Assembly: GCF_000186265.1 (NCBI RefSeq)
Contig: NC_014934.1
Coordinates: forward strand, 2,108,001-2,172,000
Source: Cellulophaga algicola DSM 14237
GTDB lineage: Bacteria; Bacteroidota; Bacteroidia; Flavobacteriales; Flavobacteriaceae
DNA length: 64,000 nucleotides
Reading direction: 5' to 3'
Shown: positions 16,705 to 25,750 of the stretch, in pieces
How positions within the stretch are numbered: position 1 is the stretch's first letter
Layout of the letters: each line of letters begins with the position of its first letter
Position numbers and translations under genes: made by a program
The notes under the pieces: model-generated
Database searches by the model: none
The model's input: only the letters and a program-made list of their open reading frames with translations
What the model was told of the DNA's origin: nothing

Positions 16705-17817
16705 TTAAAAATCTAATACGGTGAAATAACATGTTCTGTCAACAAAACCAGTCATAAGTGATCTTTGGATGATGGCAATACTAAATGTTGTTGTAGTTTG
16801 ATCTGTAACATAAATGTCTATCTCATTTGTTCCGGTTTCCAAAACACTCAACTGAATCACATAATTTGTGCTTGTTCTAGTTGTTGCCATTGTAAACGTA
16901 TACTTTCCTGTACTATTTTTGATAGCGCCGCTTATTCCCGTTGCAGTGAAGGTACCCGTCACCGGTATAAGCTTTCCGTACGCTTTAATTGGGTTGTTGT
17001 AATATGCTCCACCATCTGTACCTACTGATATATTGTTGTTACTGTTTGCACTCACTAGATTTACAGCTTGTGATGTACCATCTTCACTAGTATGTGTGAT
17101 GATGCCTGTGCTAAGACTCTGTGAAATAGTTGTTTTTGTTTCGGTAATGCTTCCTCCACTTCTATTTAATGTAATGGTATTGCCTGTTTTTGAGATGGTT
17201 TGTATTTCATTTAAGGGATCAGCATCGCTGTCATTAACATTTAATGTAATAGAATTACCCGCACTAATAGAAATATTGCCAGCACTACCTGTAGTTGATA
17301 AGGTTTGGTTGCTTGTGGTAAAGCTAGATAAATCAACTTCTACTACGTCACCATCAGCTTCAACCGCTAGTATATTGGTTGCTATTCCTGTGATAGTGCC
17401 AGCGCCATAATCAGATAGACGAACTGTCCCCCCTTCAATATCTAACATAGCATTTGGTGTGTTAGTTCCTAAACCTAAGCGCGAATTGGTACTATCCCAA
17501 AAAAAATTGTTATTATCTTGAGTAGGGTAATTTCCTGTTCCCGTAAAAAAAATGGAGCCAGGTGTGCCGGTATAATCAAGATTTACCCATGTAGCTCCGT
17601 TCCAGATTTTTGATCTAGCATTTTCACTATTAGAAGTATCAAACCAAACATCATTCTGTATTGGTTGTATAGGTGCTACAAACGCAGTAGTTACTGTATT
17701 ATTATTAATGGTGACAACACTCCCTTTTTTATTTATTGCTTCAACTTTTTGCGCAACGATGTGAATACTTACCATCATTGTGCAAAAAAGTATAAAGCGC
17801 TTAAAATTTAAAGGCAT
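16705..17817 (-). CDS. secreted fibre-like surface protein
   Basis: A 370-residue exported protein with a signal peptide to about VAQ (residue 23). The first part has DVWFDTSNSENARSKIWNG and FFWDSTNSRLGLGTNTPNAMLDIEGG, phrases found in phage tail-fibre-like and flavobacterial surface proteins. The centre is Thr/Ser/Asn-rich and low in charge, suggesting a beta-helical or fibrous stalk, and the C-terminal 100 residues form a compact beta domain with cysteine (RTCYFTVLDF). It carries no T9SS tail of its own. It lies between two other exported genes of the operon. Confidence 0.72.
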   Translation of the reverse strand: MPLNFKRFILFCTMMVSIHIVAQKVEAINKKGSVVTINNNTVTTAFVAPIQPIQNDVWFDTSNSENARSKIWNGATWVNLDYTGTPGSIFFTGTGNYPTQDNNNFFWDSTNSRLGLGTNTPNAMLDIEGGTVRLSDYGAGTITGIATNILAVEADGDVVEVDLSSFTTSNQTLSTTGSAGNISISAGNSITLNVNDSDADPLNEIQTISKTGNTITLNRSGGSITETKTTISQSLSTGIITHTSEDGTSQAVNLVSANSNNNISVGTDGGAYYNNPIKAYGKLIPVTGTFTATGISGAIKNSTGKYTFTMATTRTSTNYVIQLSVLETGTNEIDIYVTDQTTTTFSIAIIQRSLMTGFVDRTCYFTVLDF

Positions 17818-17880
17818 GAAGAAGCGGTATTTTTTGGTTAAAAATAATGGTGCTGTGTCTGTATAAAATGTCTGGTAGCG

Positions 17881-18603
17881 TTATTTAACGTACTGTATTT
17901 CTACAATATCACCGGCATAAACAGCATAGTCATTTTCTACTAAAGTAACTGTTGAAGCTGCTACCGTATAATCAACATTAGCGATGAGTTTAGCACCATT
18001 TCTATAGACCCAAACTTGACTAAACGACGGTAAAACAGGGGCGCCTGTCAATGCAAATGTAGTTTGTGCAAGCGTTGCTGTAAAAGCTTCTTGTCCACTT
18101 TGAATAAGTTCAGTGGCTAATAATTTTTTGGTTGCTCCAGTTGCTTCATCTCTTACAAGTATAGTGTACCCTGTTCCTGTTCCTGCATCAGATTCGGTAG
18201 TTGCATCAGTAGAAGCACTTTCAGTTGCAGCATCAATCAATTCTAAACCGTTAAGACCAAATAATTTTCCATCGATATCAATAAAGGTAGAATCTGTCAA
18301 AACACCACCTAACTGCCATGTGGTAGTAGTCACATTCGCAGTAGTGTTTGATAACATAGTAATGCCATTTTGTGTCTGAAGATACTTAATGGTTCCTTTG
18401 TTGTCAATAACACGCACGGCACCATCAGTAATTGTAGTTCCGGGGTCAACATCAGCTTTTTTTACTACATCACCTGTAGTTTGTTGTGCAGTAGCCACCA
18501 AACCTGTTAGCATAAGGAAGCCAGAGGCGAAAATTTTTAAGTTTTTAAAGGGTTTTTTTGTTTGCATGTTATTAGAGTTTAAAGTGTTAAGAAATGTATT
18601 CAT
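17881..18603 (-). CDS. secreted fibre-like protein, paralogous C-terminal domain
   Basis: A 240-residue exported protein; the signal sequence begins either at 18603 or, more typically, at the internal ATG at 18567 (MQTKKPFKN). The middle is Thr/Ala/Ser-rich. The C-terminal about 60 residues (VWVYRNGAKLIANVDYTVAA, then YAVYAGDIVEIQYV) resemble the C terminus of the next protein (IEIYRNGVRIDFTTVNENTI) and the short beta domains used in phage tail-fibre proteins. It starts 9 nt after the upstream stop. Confidence 0.7.
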   Translation of the reverse strand: MNTFLNTLNSNNMQTKKPFKNLKIFASGFLMLTGLVATAQQTTGDVVKKADVDPGTTITDGAVRVIDNKGTIKYLQTQNGITMLSNTTANVTTTTWQLGGVLTDSTFIDIDGKLFGLNGLELIDAATESASTDATTESDAGTGTGYTILVRDEATGATKKLLATELIQSGQEAFTATLAQTTFALTGAPVLPSFSQVWVYRNGAKLIANVDYTVAASTVTLVENDYAVYAGDIVEIQYVK

Positions 18604-18612
18604 GATTATTTA

Positions 18613-19227
18613 TTATAAAATTTGTACGATTCGTATTTTGTCATTCTGGTAGCATATGACGTCACTTTCTAATTCAATGGTGTTTTCATTTACCGTGGTG
18701 AAATCTATTCTTACCCCGTTTCTATAAATTTCAATTTTTCTACTGTCTGCTATGGGGAGTGGTGTGTTAAATTGTATTTGCCCATTACTAGCGACTATTA
18801 CTATTTGTTCTTGTTCTACCACAGCATTATCACCTATAGGTCCTTGTTCTCCTTGGGGGCCTGTTAAATCTCCTGATGTAAATGAGGACCCATCAGTAGC
18901 ATCAATGGTGAATGAACCATCTTCATTATCCGTAATAGAAATAGGATTAGATATATTATCGCAAAGATTCATCCATTGATTTCCATTAAATACGTAGATA
19001 CATTTAGAGTCGGTGTTATATACTAATGCGCCATTTAATGGTGAAATTTGTAACATTTGAGAATTAGTAACTCTAGTTACCACAAGTACTTTAGAAGTGC
19101 TTTCTAATTCTAGGAGTGAGGCGTTGTCTATTGTACTTACATCATCACCAATTTTTACTTGTGCATAGGAGCAAAAAGTAAAAATTGAAAGTAAAAAAAT
19201 GAGTACAAATGTTTTAGTAGACATCAT
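18613..19227 (-). CDS. secreted protein with one collagen-like segment
   Basis: A 204-residue exported protein, first gene of the surface operon. After the signal peptide (to about SYAQ) it has a phrase common in flavobacterial surface proteins (IDNASLLELESTSKVLVVTRV ... GALVYNTDSKCIYVFNGNQWMNL), then a single collagen-like run GPQGEQGPIGD, and a C-terminal beta domain with IEIYRNGVRIDF shared with the next gene product. Cell-surface or extracellular location is inferred. The leader to the upstream HDAC gene carries a direct repeat. Confidence 0.72.
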   Translation of the reverse strand: MMSTKTFVLIFLLSIFTFCSYAQVKIGDDVSTIDNASLLELESTSKVLVVTRVTNSQMLQISPLNGALVYNTDSKCIYVFNGNQWMNLCDNISNPISITDNEDGSFTIDATDGSSFTSGDLTGPQGEQGPIGDNAVVEQEQIVIVASNGQIQFNTPLPIADSRKIEIYRNGVRIDFTTVNENTIELESDVICYQNDKIRIVQIL

Positions 19228-19294
19228 AGCTGTTCTTATAAAGAAGCTATAAATATCACATTACCCGTCACTTAAATCAAAAAAATGTTGCGTA

Positions 19295-19340
19295 TTGTAG
19301 GAAAATGACTATAAAAACTATAAATATTGTTGTAGGAAAA
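19295..19340. repeat. direct repeat upstream of the surface operon
   Basis: The 11-mer TTGTAGGAAAA occurs at 19295-19305 and 19330-19340 (35-bp period), enclosing two copies of ACTATAAA. It lies 68-113 bp upstream of the start at 19227 and could be a regulator-binding array. No consensus promoter is visible here. Confidence 0.45.
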
Positions 19341-19382
19341 AAATTCAAGTTCTTGAGGTTGATGATGGCCTCCTTAAGAAAA

Positions 19383-20285
19383 TTAGAAATATAGCTCTTG
19401 AGCAAGTCTAAACGTATTAGCGTGTGCTTCTATAATGATTTTTATATCCCGAGAATACCCGCCACCCATACTGCATTGTACCGGTATTTTATAATCAAGA
19501 CAGGTTTTTAATACAAACTCATCACGCTTTTTACACCCTTCTAAAGTCAGTGCTAAAGTGCCCAGTTTATCACTAGCTAAAACATCAACTCCTGAAAGAT
19601 AGAAAATAAAATCAGGTTTTACTGCTGTGATCAAAGCAGGGAGAGTTTTTTTTAAAAGTGATAAGTATTCTTTATCTTCAGTACCCTTTTTGAGTGCAAT
19701 ATCTAAATCTGATGCTTCCTTTCTAAATGGGTAATTACTTTCGCCATGCATAGAAAAAGTAAATACAGAAGTATCGTTTTGAAAAATTTCTGCAGTACCA
19801 TTCCCTTGATGCACATCTAAATCAACAATCAATATTTGAGCAGCTAATTTTTTCGCCTGTAAATATCTTGCTCCAATGGATTGATCATTTAGCATGCAAA
19901 ATGCTTCTCCGTGGTCAGAATAGGCGTGGTGTGTTCCTCCGGCTAGATTCATCGCAACACCATTCTCTATTGCAAATTCACAACCTTTTATGGTGCCACC
20001 AGTAATAATCCGTTCGCGTTCAATTAAATCTTCAGATAGCGGAAAACCTATTTTGCGTGCTGCTTTTTGGTCAATTTTAATATTTAATAGATCATAATAA
20101 TACTCCGCATCATGAACTGCTAAAATATATTTATCATTCGGGATTTCTGGTTCAAAGAAATTTTCTTTTTTGCAGGTGCCTTCATAGATTAATTGCTGTG
20201 GCAACAGATCATACTTTGCCATAGGAAACCGGTGTCCGTCTGGCAAATGATGTTTGTATATAGGGTGACAAGCAATTTTAAGCAT
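19383..20285 (-). CDS. histone deacetylase/AcuC-like family hydrolase
   Basis: A 300-residue zinc deacetylase-fold enzyme. The HDAC motifs are GGTHHA (His119, His120), DLDVHQGNG with ligands D157 and H159, and the third ligand D239 in GVDVLASDKLG, plus GGGYSRD near the C terminus with the catalytic-type tyrosine. The family covers acetoin-utilisation AcuC and acetylpolyamine hydrolases; substrate here is unknown. Its start is 6 nt from the end of the Tex gene on the same strand, so they are co-transcribed. Confidence 0.88.
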   Translation of the reverse strand: MLKIACHPIYKHHLPDGHRFPMAKYDLLPQQLIYEGTCKKENFFEPEIPNDKYILAVHDAEYYYDLLNIKIDQKAARKIGFPLSEDLIERERIITGGTIKGCEFAIENGVAMNLAGGTHHAYSDHGEAFCMLNDQSIGARYLQAKKLAAQILIVDLDVHQGNGTAEIFQNDTSVFTFSMHGESNYPFRKEASDLDIALKKGTEDKEYLSLLKKTLPALITAVKPDFIFYLSGVDVLASDKLGTLALTLEGCKKRDEFVLKTCLDYKIPVQCSMGGGYSRDIKIIIEAHANTFRLAQELYF

Positions 20286-20291
20286 TTCGTA

Positions 20292-22415
20292 TTATTTCTG
20301 TAATGCGAGTTGAATGCGTTTACGAGCCACATCAACTTCCATCACTTTTACAGTTATTTGTTGTTGTAAACTTACATGTTCATTCACATCTTTTACAAAA
20401 GTATCAGAGAGGTTAGAAATATGAATCAGGCCACTTTCTTTTATTCCGATATCTACAAAGCAACCAAAATTGGTAATGTTGTTTACAATACCAGGAAGTA
20501 CTAGTCCTTCGTGTAAATCGGTAATCGATTTTATATGTTGGTCAAACGTAAATACTTTTGCTTTTTCGCGGGTATCCAAACCAGGCTTCTCCAGTTCTTT
20601 TACAATATCTTTTAAAGTGGGCAAACCAATATCTTCGCTACAATACGCATTTAGGTTTATGCTTTCTAAGATACTTTTATTTCCTATAATTTCTTTAATA
20701 GAAATACCTTTTTCTTTCGCCATGCTTTTAATCAAATCATAACGTTCAGGGTGCACTGCAGAATCATCTAGCGGATTTTTAGCATCTTTAATTCTTAAAA
20801 ATGCAGCACCTTGTTCAAAAGCTTTTCCACCTAGACGGGGTACTTTTTTAATTTCTGTTCTGCTGGTAAACGCACCATTTTCATTTCTATAGGCGACAAT
20901 GTTTTCTGCTAATTTTGGTCCAATCCCTGAAACATAACTCAGCAAAGGAACACTGGCCGTATTAATATTTACCCCAACAGCATTTACACAACTTTCTACA
21001 ACGGTATCTAAGGAAGATTTTAATTTAGACTGATCTACGTCATGCTGGTATTGGCCAACACCAATAGATTTTGGGTCTATTTTCACCAATTCAGCCAAAG
21101 GGTCTGCTAGTCGCCTTCCAATGGAAACAGAGCCACGAACGGTAACATCAAAATTTGGGAACTCGTCTCGTGCTATTTTTGAGGCGGAGTAGATAGATGC
21201 TCCTGCTTCACTCACCACATATACTTCAATAGGGTTCTTAAAAATAATGCGTTTCACCAATTGTTCTGTCTCTCTAGATGCCGTACCATTACCAATAGCA
21301 ATTGCTTCTATTTTATATTCATCTACCAAACTGCTTATTTTGTTTATAGCGCCTGTGCTATCATTTTGTGGAGCATGTGGGTAGATATTCTCATTATGGA
21401 CTAAATCTCCTTGTGCACTTAGACAAACCACTTTACAACCGCTTCTAAAACCAGGATCTATAGCTAGAATACGTTTTTCCCCTAACGGAGCACCAAGCAA
21501 TAATTGTTTTAAGTTTTTAGAAAAAACATCTATAGCATCTGCGTCTGCTTTTTCTTTAGCAAGTTTGAGTGTTTCATTAGATAAAGAAGGATATAAAAGA
21601 CGCTTATAGGCATCTTCTATCGCTGCTTTTATATATTTTGAACTAGAGCTTCTGTTTTTTATAATTCGGTCTTCCACTTTTTCTATCGTACGCTCGTCTT
21701 CAATGACTATTTTTACGCGGATAAATTTTTCGTTCTCTGCACGTAAAATAGCAAGTAACCTATGGGAAGGGCAGCGGTTTAAAGCCTCGCTCCAATCAAA
21801 ATAATCACGGAATTTTTGCGCTTTTTCATCGTCTTTTTTGGTGCCAACAACCTTGGTGGTTATTTGTGCAAATTTCTCTAATTGATGACGAATTTGATTT
21901 CTAACATCAGTACGTTCATTAATCCATTCTGCAATAATATGCTGAGCGCCTTCAATAGCTTCATCTTCATTGGGAATAGCATCATTCAAATACTGCGTTG
22001 CGATGTAATCAATATCATCATTATTTTGTGCCATGATGATTTTAGCCAAAGGCTCTAAGCCATTTTTAATAGCTACTTCAGATTTTGTATTTCTTTTTTT
22101 CTTAAAAGGCAGGTATAAATCTTCTAGCGAAGTAAGATCTGGAGCATCTTGAAACTTTTTCTTAAGCTCAGAAGTGAGTGACTCTTGTTCATCAACCGAT
22201 TTAATGATGGCTAATTTTCTCTTCTCTAGCGCTTCAAAAAGTTCTTTGAATTTTACAATATCACCAATCTGAACTTCATCTAGATTTCCTGTTTTTTCTT
22301 TTCGATACCTAGATATGAAGGGAATAGTACAGTCTTGATCTAAAAGTTCTACCGTATTGACTATATTTTTTTCTACGAGTTGAGTGTGCTTTAGTAAGTA
22401 GGGGATAAGTTGCAT
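20292..22415 (-). CDS. Tex-like S1 RNA-binding protein
   Basis: A 707-residue Tex-family protein, a conserved transcription-associated RNA/DNA-binding factor. It has an N-terminal helical region, a YqgF-like RNase H-fold core (ILAIDPGFRSGCKVVCLSAQG), helix-hairpin-helix segments (VGVNINTASVPLLSYVSGIG) and a C-terminal S1 domain (about 635-705: GLVLPGIVNNITNFGCFVDI ... ISNLSD). Length is typical. A terminator hairpin sits only 16 nt upstream of the ATG, which has implications for expression (see findings). Confidence 0.92.
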   Translation of the reverse strand: MQLIPYLLKHTQLVEKNIVNTVELLDQDCTIPFISRYRKEKTGNLDEVQIGDIVKFKELFEALEKRKLAIIKSVDEQESLTSELKKKFQDAPDLTSLEDLYLPFKKKRNTKSEVAIKNGLEPLAKIIMAQNNDDIDYIATQYLNDAIPNEDEAIEGAQHIIAEWINERTDVRNQIRHQLEKFAQITTKVVGTKKDDEKAQKFRDYFDWSEALNRCPSHRLLAILRAENEKFIRVKIVIEDERTIEKVEDRIIKNRSSSSKYIKAAIEDAYKRLLYPSLSNETLKLAKEKADADAIDVFSKNLKQLLLGAPLGEKRILAIDPGFRSGCKVVCLSAQGDLVHNENIYPHAPQNDSTGAINKISSLVDEYKIEAIAIGNGTASRETEQLVKRIIFKNPIEVYVVSEAGASIYSASKIARDEFPNFDVTVRGSVSIGRRLADPLAELVKIDPKSIGVGQYQHDVDQSKLKSSLDTVVESCVNAVGVNINTASVPLLSYVSGIGPKLAENIVAYRNENGAFTSRTEIKKVPRLGGKAFEQGAAFLRIKDAKNPLDDSAVHPERYDLIKSMAKEKGISIKEIIGNKSILESINLNAYCSEDIGLPTLKDIVKELEKPGLDTREKAKVFTFDQHIKSITDLHEGLVLPGIVNNITNFGCFVDIGIKESGLIHISNLSDTFVKDVNEHVSLQQQITVKVMEVDVARKRIQLALQK

Positions 22416-22431
22416 GAGATCTATAAATTAA

Positions 22432-22466
22432 AAAACCTATGCAAGATAGAAAACTGCATAGGTTTT
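22432..22466 (-). terminator. terminator hairpin in the leader of the Tex gene
   Basis: A 12-bp stem (22432-22443 with 22455-22466) encloses an 11-nt loop and is followed on the minus strand by TTTTTTAATTT. It ends the small Cys/Lys-rich gene at 22487 and lies 16 nt before the Tex start codon. Confidence 0.78.
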
Positions 22467-22486
22467 AAGTGAATTTTATAAATAGA

Positions 22487-22660
22487 TTAAGCAACTTTTT
22501 TCATCAAATCAAAACAAGGACATTTTTTACAACGCTTGCTTTCCGATTTTTTATATTTAGAACAGCACTTACTTTTAACTTTATCGGTTTTGACCTTAGT
22601 CATTTTCGATAATTTCTTCAATGCCTTTTCCTCTTTCTTTTTCTCCTTTTTTTTGCCCAC
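22487..22660 (-). CDS. small Cys/Lys-rich protein (57 residues)
   Basis: A reading frame between ferritin and Tex encodes a basic protein that opens GKKKEKKKEEKALKKLSK and ends with a cysteine cluster, SKCCSKYKKSESKRCKKCPC. Eleven charged residues alternate with five cysteines. The GTG at 22660 gives the full length; an ATG at 22603 gives only 38 residues. From memory similar short proteins occur in flavobacteria. The cluster could bind a metal, possibly relevant beside ferritin. It ends at its own terminator. Confidence 0.6.
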   Translation of the reverse strand: MGKKKEKKKEEKALKKLSKMTKVKTDKVKSKCCSKYKKSESKRCKKCPCFDLMKKVA

Positions 22661-22733
22661 AACAAACGCTATAAGATATTGCGAGACAAATTTAAGTTAT
22701 TTTTACTTAATCTAAATAAGATTAAATGTTAAA

Positions 22734-23252
22734 TTATTGTGGGGTATCTATTGAAGCAGAGGTAATTGTAAGTTGTTGTATATCTCTGTCAAATAGATAA
22801 AGTCCGCCTTTATCGTCCCCAATTAGATTTATTTTATCTAAAATAGTGCGTGCCATTGCTTCTTCTTCAATCTGTTCTGCAACATACCATTGTAAGAAAT
22901 TATGTGTTGCATAGTCTTTTTCTTGAAGGCTAATGTGTACTAATTCATTAATGCTATTAGAAACGAAAACTTCGTGTTCAAATAATTTTTCGAACATTTC
23001 TTTGAAAGAATTGAAGGTTACATTTGGAGCGCTTAATTCGGAAATTTGGGCATGCCCACCACGCTCGTTGACAAATTTTACCAATTTTAGCATGTGATCT
23101 CTTTCTTCTTGAGATTGATCATACATAAAACCAGCAACTCCTTCAAGACCTTTAACTTCAGCCCAACAAGCCATGGCTAAATAAATTTGAGAAGATTCAG
23201 CCTCTATTTTTACTTGATGATTTAATGCGTCTTCTATAGTTTTTGATAACAT
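22734..23252 (-). CDS. ftnA: ferritin
   Basis: A 172-residue non-haem ferritin. The four-helix bundle is clear, with the ferroxidase residues in EAESSQIYLAMACWA and the EERDHMLKLVKFVNERGG segment and a second set in the later EQIEEEAMARTILDKI helix. It is the usual length for bacterial ferritin and stores iron as a 24-mer in the cytoplasm. It lies 26 nt after metG on the same strand and is probably read through from it. Confidence 0.92.
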   Translation of the reverse strand: MLSKTIEDALNHQVKIEAESSQIYLAMACWAEVKGLEGVAGFMYDQSQEERDHMLKLVKFVNERGGHAQISELSAPNVTFNSFKEMFEKLFEHEVFVSNSINELVHISLQEKDYATHNFLQWYVAEQIEEEAMARTILDKINLIGDDKGGLYLFDRDIQQLTITSASIDTPQ

Positions 23253-23278
23253 AGTTTTCTTTTTTTTAAAGTTACAAA

Positions 23279-25348
23279 TTAATTAATGGTTTCGCCATTG
23301 CCTACACCTTCCGTATCCGGATTAACAAAAACTAATTTACCCTCTTCATTTTCGGTCATTAAAATCATTCCTTCACTATCTACACCACGTAATGCTCTGG
23401 GAGCAAGATTAACCAATACCGTAACTTTTTTGCCTACAATTTCTTCTGCAGTAAAGCTCTCTGCAATACCAGAAACAATAGTGCGGACATCAATACCTGT
23501 ATCTACTTTTAAAACTAATAGCTTTTTAGCTTTTGGCATTTTTTCTGCTTCGATGATCGTACCTACACGAATGTCTAATTTAGAAAAATCTTCAAAAGTG
23601 ATGGTTTCTTTTTGTGGCATAACTTCTTTATTTGCGTTTTCGTTGGCTTTTTTAGTAGCTTCTAATTTGTCTAATTGTACTTGAATTGCTTCGTCTTCTA
23701 CTTTTGAAAATAATAATTCTGCTTCACCAATTTGATGTCCTGCAGGAATTAGAACGTCTTTTTTAGCAATATCATTCCAACTATTCTGAGCGTCACTATG
23801 TAGTATGTTTTTCAATTTTGTTGAGGTAAATGGCAAGAAAGGCTCACTTAAAACAGCTAATGCTTCTGCAATTTGAAGTGCAACGAACATAATTGTTTTT
23901 ACACGCTCTTCATCTTGCTTAATCACTTTCCATGGCTCTTCATCAGCTAAATATTTATTACCTAAACGCGCTAAACTCATTAACTCTTGGCCAGCTTCTC
24001 TAAAACGGTACCGTTCAATAGAACTAGAAATAATTTCAGGATATTTTTTAACTTCTGCTAAAGTTTCTAAATCAATATCAGAAAAAGCAGCAGGAGTAGG
24101 AATAATACCTTGGTAGTATTTATTACTTAATACCACTACACGGTTTATAAAATTCCCAAAAATAGCCACCAACTCATTGTTGTTCCTAGCTTGAAAATCT
24201 TTCCAGGTAAAGTCATTATCTTTTGTTTCAGGTGCATTTGCGGTTAATGTATACCGCAACACGTCTTGCATGTTCGGGAAATCTTCTAAATACTCATGCA
24301 ACCATACTGCCCAATTTTTAGAGGTAGATAATTTGTTGCCTTCTAAATTTAAAAATTCGTTAGCGGGTACGTTATCTGGTAAGATATAGCCACCATGTGC
24401 TTTTAAAATACTTGGGAAAATAATACAGTGAAATACAATATTGTCTTTACCGATAAAATGAACCAATTTGGTGTTCTCATCTTTCCAATACGGTTCCCAA
24501 TCTTTTCCTTCTCTGGCTGCCCATTCTTTGGTAGAAGAAATATAGCCAATAGGAGCATCAAACCAAACATATAATACTTTGCCTTCACCGCCTGGTACGG
24601 GAACAGGAATTCCCCAATCCAAATCGCGTGTTACCGCTCTAGGTTTAAGTCCGTCATCAATCCAAGATTTACATTGTCCGTATACATTTGGTTTCCAATC
24701 ATTTTTATGGCCCTCTAAGATCCATTCTTTTAAAAATGCTTCATGACGATCTAAAGGTAAAAACCAGTGTTTGGTTTCTTTTACGGTGGGTGCAGCACCG
24801 GAAATAGTTGATTTAGGATTAATTAAATCGGTTGCATTTAGCGTAGAACCGCAGTTTTCACATTGGTCACCATAAGCTTCCTCATATCCACATTTAGGAC
24901 ATGTGCCTACCACAAAGCGGTCTGCTAAAAATTGTTTTGCTTCTGGATCATATAATTGTTCTGTTGTTTCTTCAATGAAATCGCCTTGATCATACATCGT
25001 TTTAAAAAACTCAGATGCGGTTTCATGATGTATTTCTGCTGATGTTCTAGAATAATTGTCAAAAGTAATTCCGAAGTCAGCGAAAGATTTTTTAATAATT
25101 GCATGGTATTTATCAATCACTTCTTTAGGGGTAATACCTTCTTTCTTTGCCTTCATGGAAATTGCAACACCATGTTCATCACTTCCAGATATAAAAGCAA
25201 CATCTTTACCTATAAGGCGTAAATATCTACTATAAATATCTGCAGGAACATACACTCCTGCCAAATGTCCAATATGTATTGGGCCATTGGTATAAGGTAA
25301 GGCTGCGGTAATTGTATATCTAGAAGGATTTTTCTGATTCTCGGACAT
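23279..25348 (-). CDS. metG: methionine--tRNA ligase
   Basis: A 689-residue class I synthetase that charges initiator and elongator tRNA-Met. Visible are the HIGH-type motif PIHIGHLAG, a zinc-binding insert with four cysteines ([18 protein letters not shown]), the KMSKS-type loop [11 protein letters not shown], and a C-terminal tRNA-binding (Trbp111/EMAP-like) domain from about residue 590 ([20 protein letters not shown]). Complete, typical length for the dimeric bacterial form. A TATTTTTG -7 element precedes the start by 20 nt. Confidence 0.95.
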   Translation of the reverse strand: MSENQKNPSRYTITAALPYTNGPIHIGHLAGVYVPADIYSRYLRLIGKDVAFISGSDEHGVAISMKAKKEGITPKEVIDKYHAIIKKSFADFGITFDNYSRTSAEIHHETASEFFKTMYDQGDFIEETTEQLYDPEAKQFLADRFVVGTCPKCGYEEAYGDQCENCGSTLNATDLINPKSTISGAAPTVKETKHWFLPLDRHEAFLKEWILEGHKNDWKPNVYGQCKSWIDDGLKPRAVTRDLDWGIPVPVPGGEGKVLYVWFDAPIGYISSTKEWAAREGKDWEPYWKDENTKLVHFIGKDNIVFHCIIFPSILKAHGGYILPDNVPANEFLNLEGNKLSTSKNWAVWLHEYLEDFPNMQDVLRYTLTANAPETKDNDFTWKDFQARNNNELVAIFGNFINRVVVLSNKYYQGIIPTPAAFSDIDLETLAEVKKYPEIISSSIERYRFREAGQELMSLARLGNKYLADEEPWKVIKQDEERVKTIMFVALQIAEALAVLSEPFLPFTSTKLKNILHSDAQNSWNDIAKKDVLIPAGHQIGEAELLFSKVEDEAIQVQLDKLEATKKANENANKEVMPQKETITFEDFSKLDIRVGTIIEAEKMPKAKKLLVLKVDTGIDVRTIVSGIAESFTAEEIVGKKVTVLVNLAPRALRGVDSEGMILMTENEEGKLVFVNPDTEGVGNGETIN

Positions 25349-25367
25349 TATTTCTGTAATTAGCTCA

Positions 25368-25375
25368 CAAAAATA
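25368..25375 (-). promoter_or_regulatory. TAnnTTTG -7 element for metG
   Basis: Minus-strand TATTTTTG, 19 nt before the metG start codon. No clear -33 TTTG. Confidence 0.4.
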
Positions 25376-25494
25376 AAGATTTTAAATGGAGAGGTATGCC
25401 TTGTTTTTAAAAACTACTAGAGTTTATAGCTACAAATAGACTTATCATCACAATTATAGGTTTTTTCTTACGTTACTTTACTAAAGACATTCTT

Positions 25495-25662
25495 ATGAGT
25501 AATCAAAAACCTTTAAAAAAAATGACATTAGACACTTCTAATGTTGAAAAACCAAAAGCAACGACAACAGATGAAGTTACTCGCGTTTACAAAGACCAAA
25601 ACTATGAAACCAAAAAAGCTTTGGCTTTTAAAACAGATGCGGATAAGCCTAAACTTGCTTAA
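25495..25662 (+). CDS. small hypothetical protein (55 residues)
   Basis: An ATG at 25495 opens a 56-codon frame (ending TAA at 25662) whose protein starts MSNQKPLKKMTLDTSNVEKP and ends KTDADKPKLA. It is hydrophilic, Lys/Thr-rich and probably disordered. It lies alone between divergent metG and the convergent DUF1501 gene, and has its own start context. Family unknown. Confidence 0.5.
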   Translation: MSNQKPLKKMTLDTSNVEKPKATTTDEVTRVYKDQNYETKKALAFKTDADKPKLA

Positions 25663-25670
25663 TTAAAATA

Positions 25671-25710
25671 AAAAAATCCATTTCACCTGTTATAAACGGA
25701 TGAAATGGAT
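25671..25710 (-). terminator. terminator of the DUF1800-DUF1501 operon
   Basis: A 10-bp stem (25676-25685 with 25701-25710) around a 15-nt loop. On the minus strand it is followed by a T-rich run, so it ends the operon whose last stop is at 25751. Confidence 0.7.
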
Positions 25711-25750
25711 GCCATAGTAAGTAGGTGTTAATGGGGTGTGTAATATGACA

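Noticed and set aside
17033-17410. Long plus-strand open frame opposite the fibre-like surface gene
   Set aside because: Antisense shadow of a low-complexity Thr/Ser-rich coding region; no start context or protein-like features.
18838-18872. Collagen-like repeat suggesting a bacterial collagen
   Set aside because: Only about three Gly-X-Y triplets are present, too few for a stable triple helix; kept only as a surface-protein hint.
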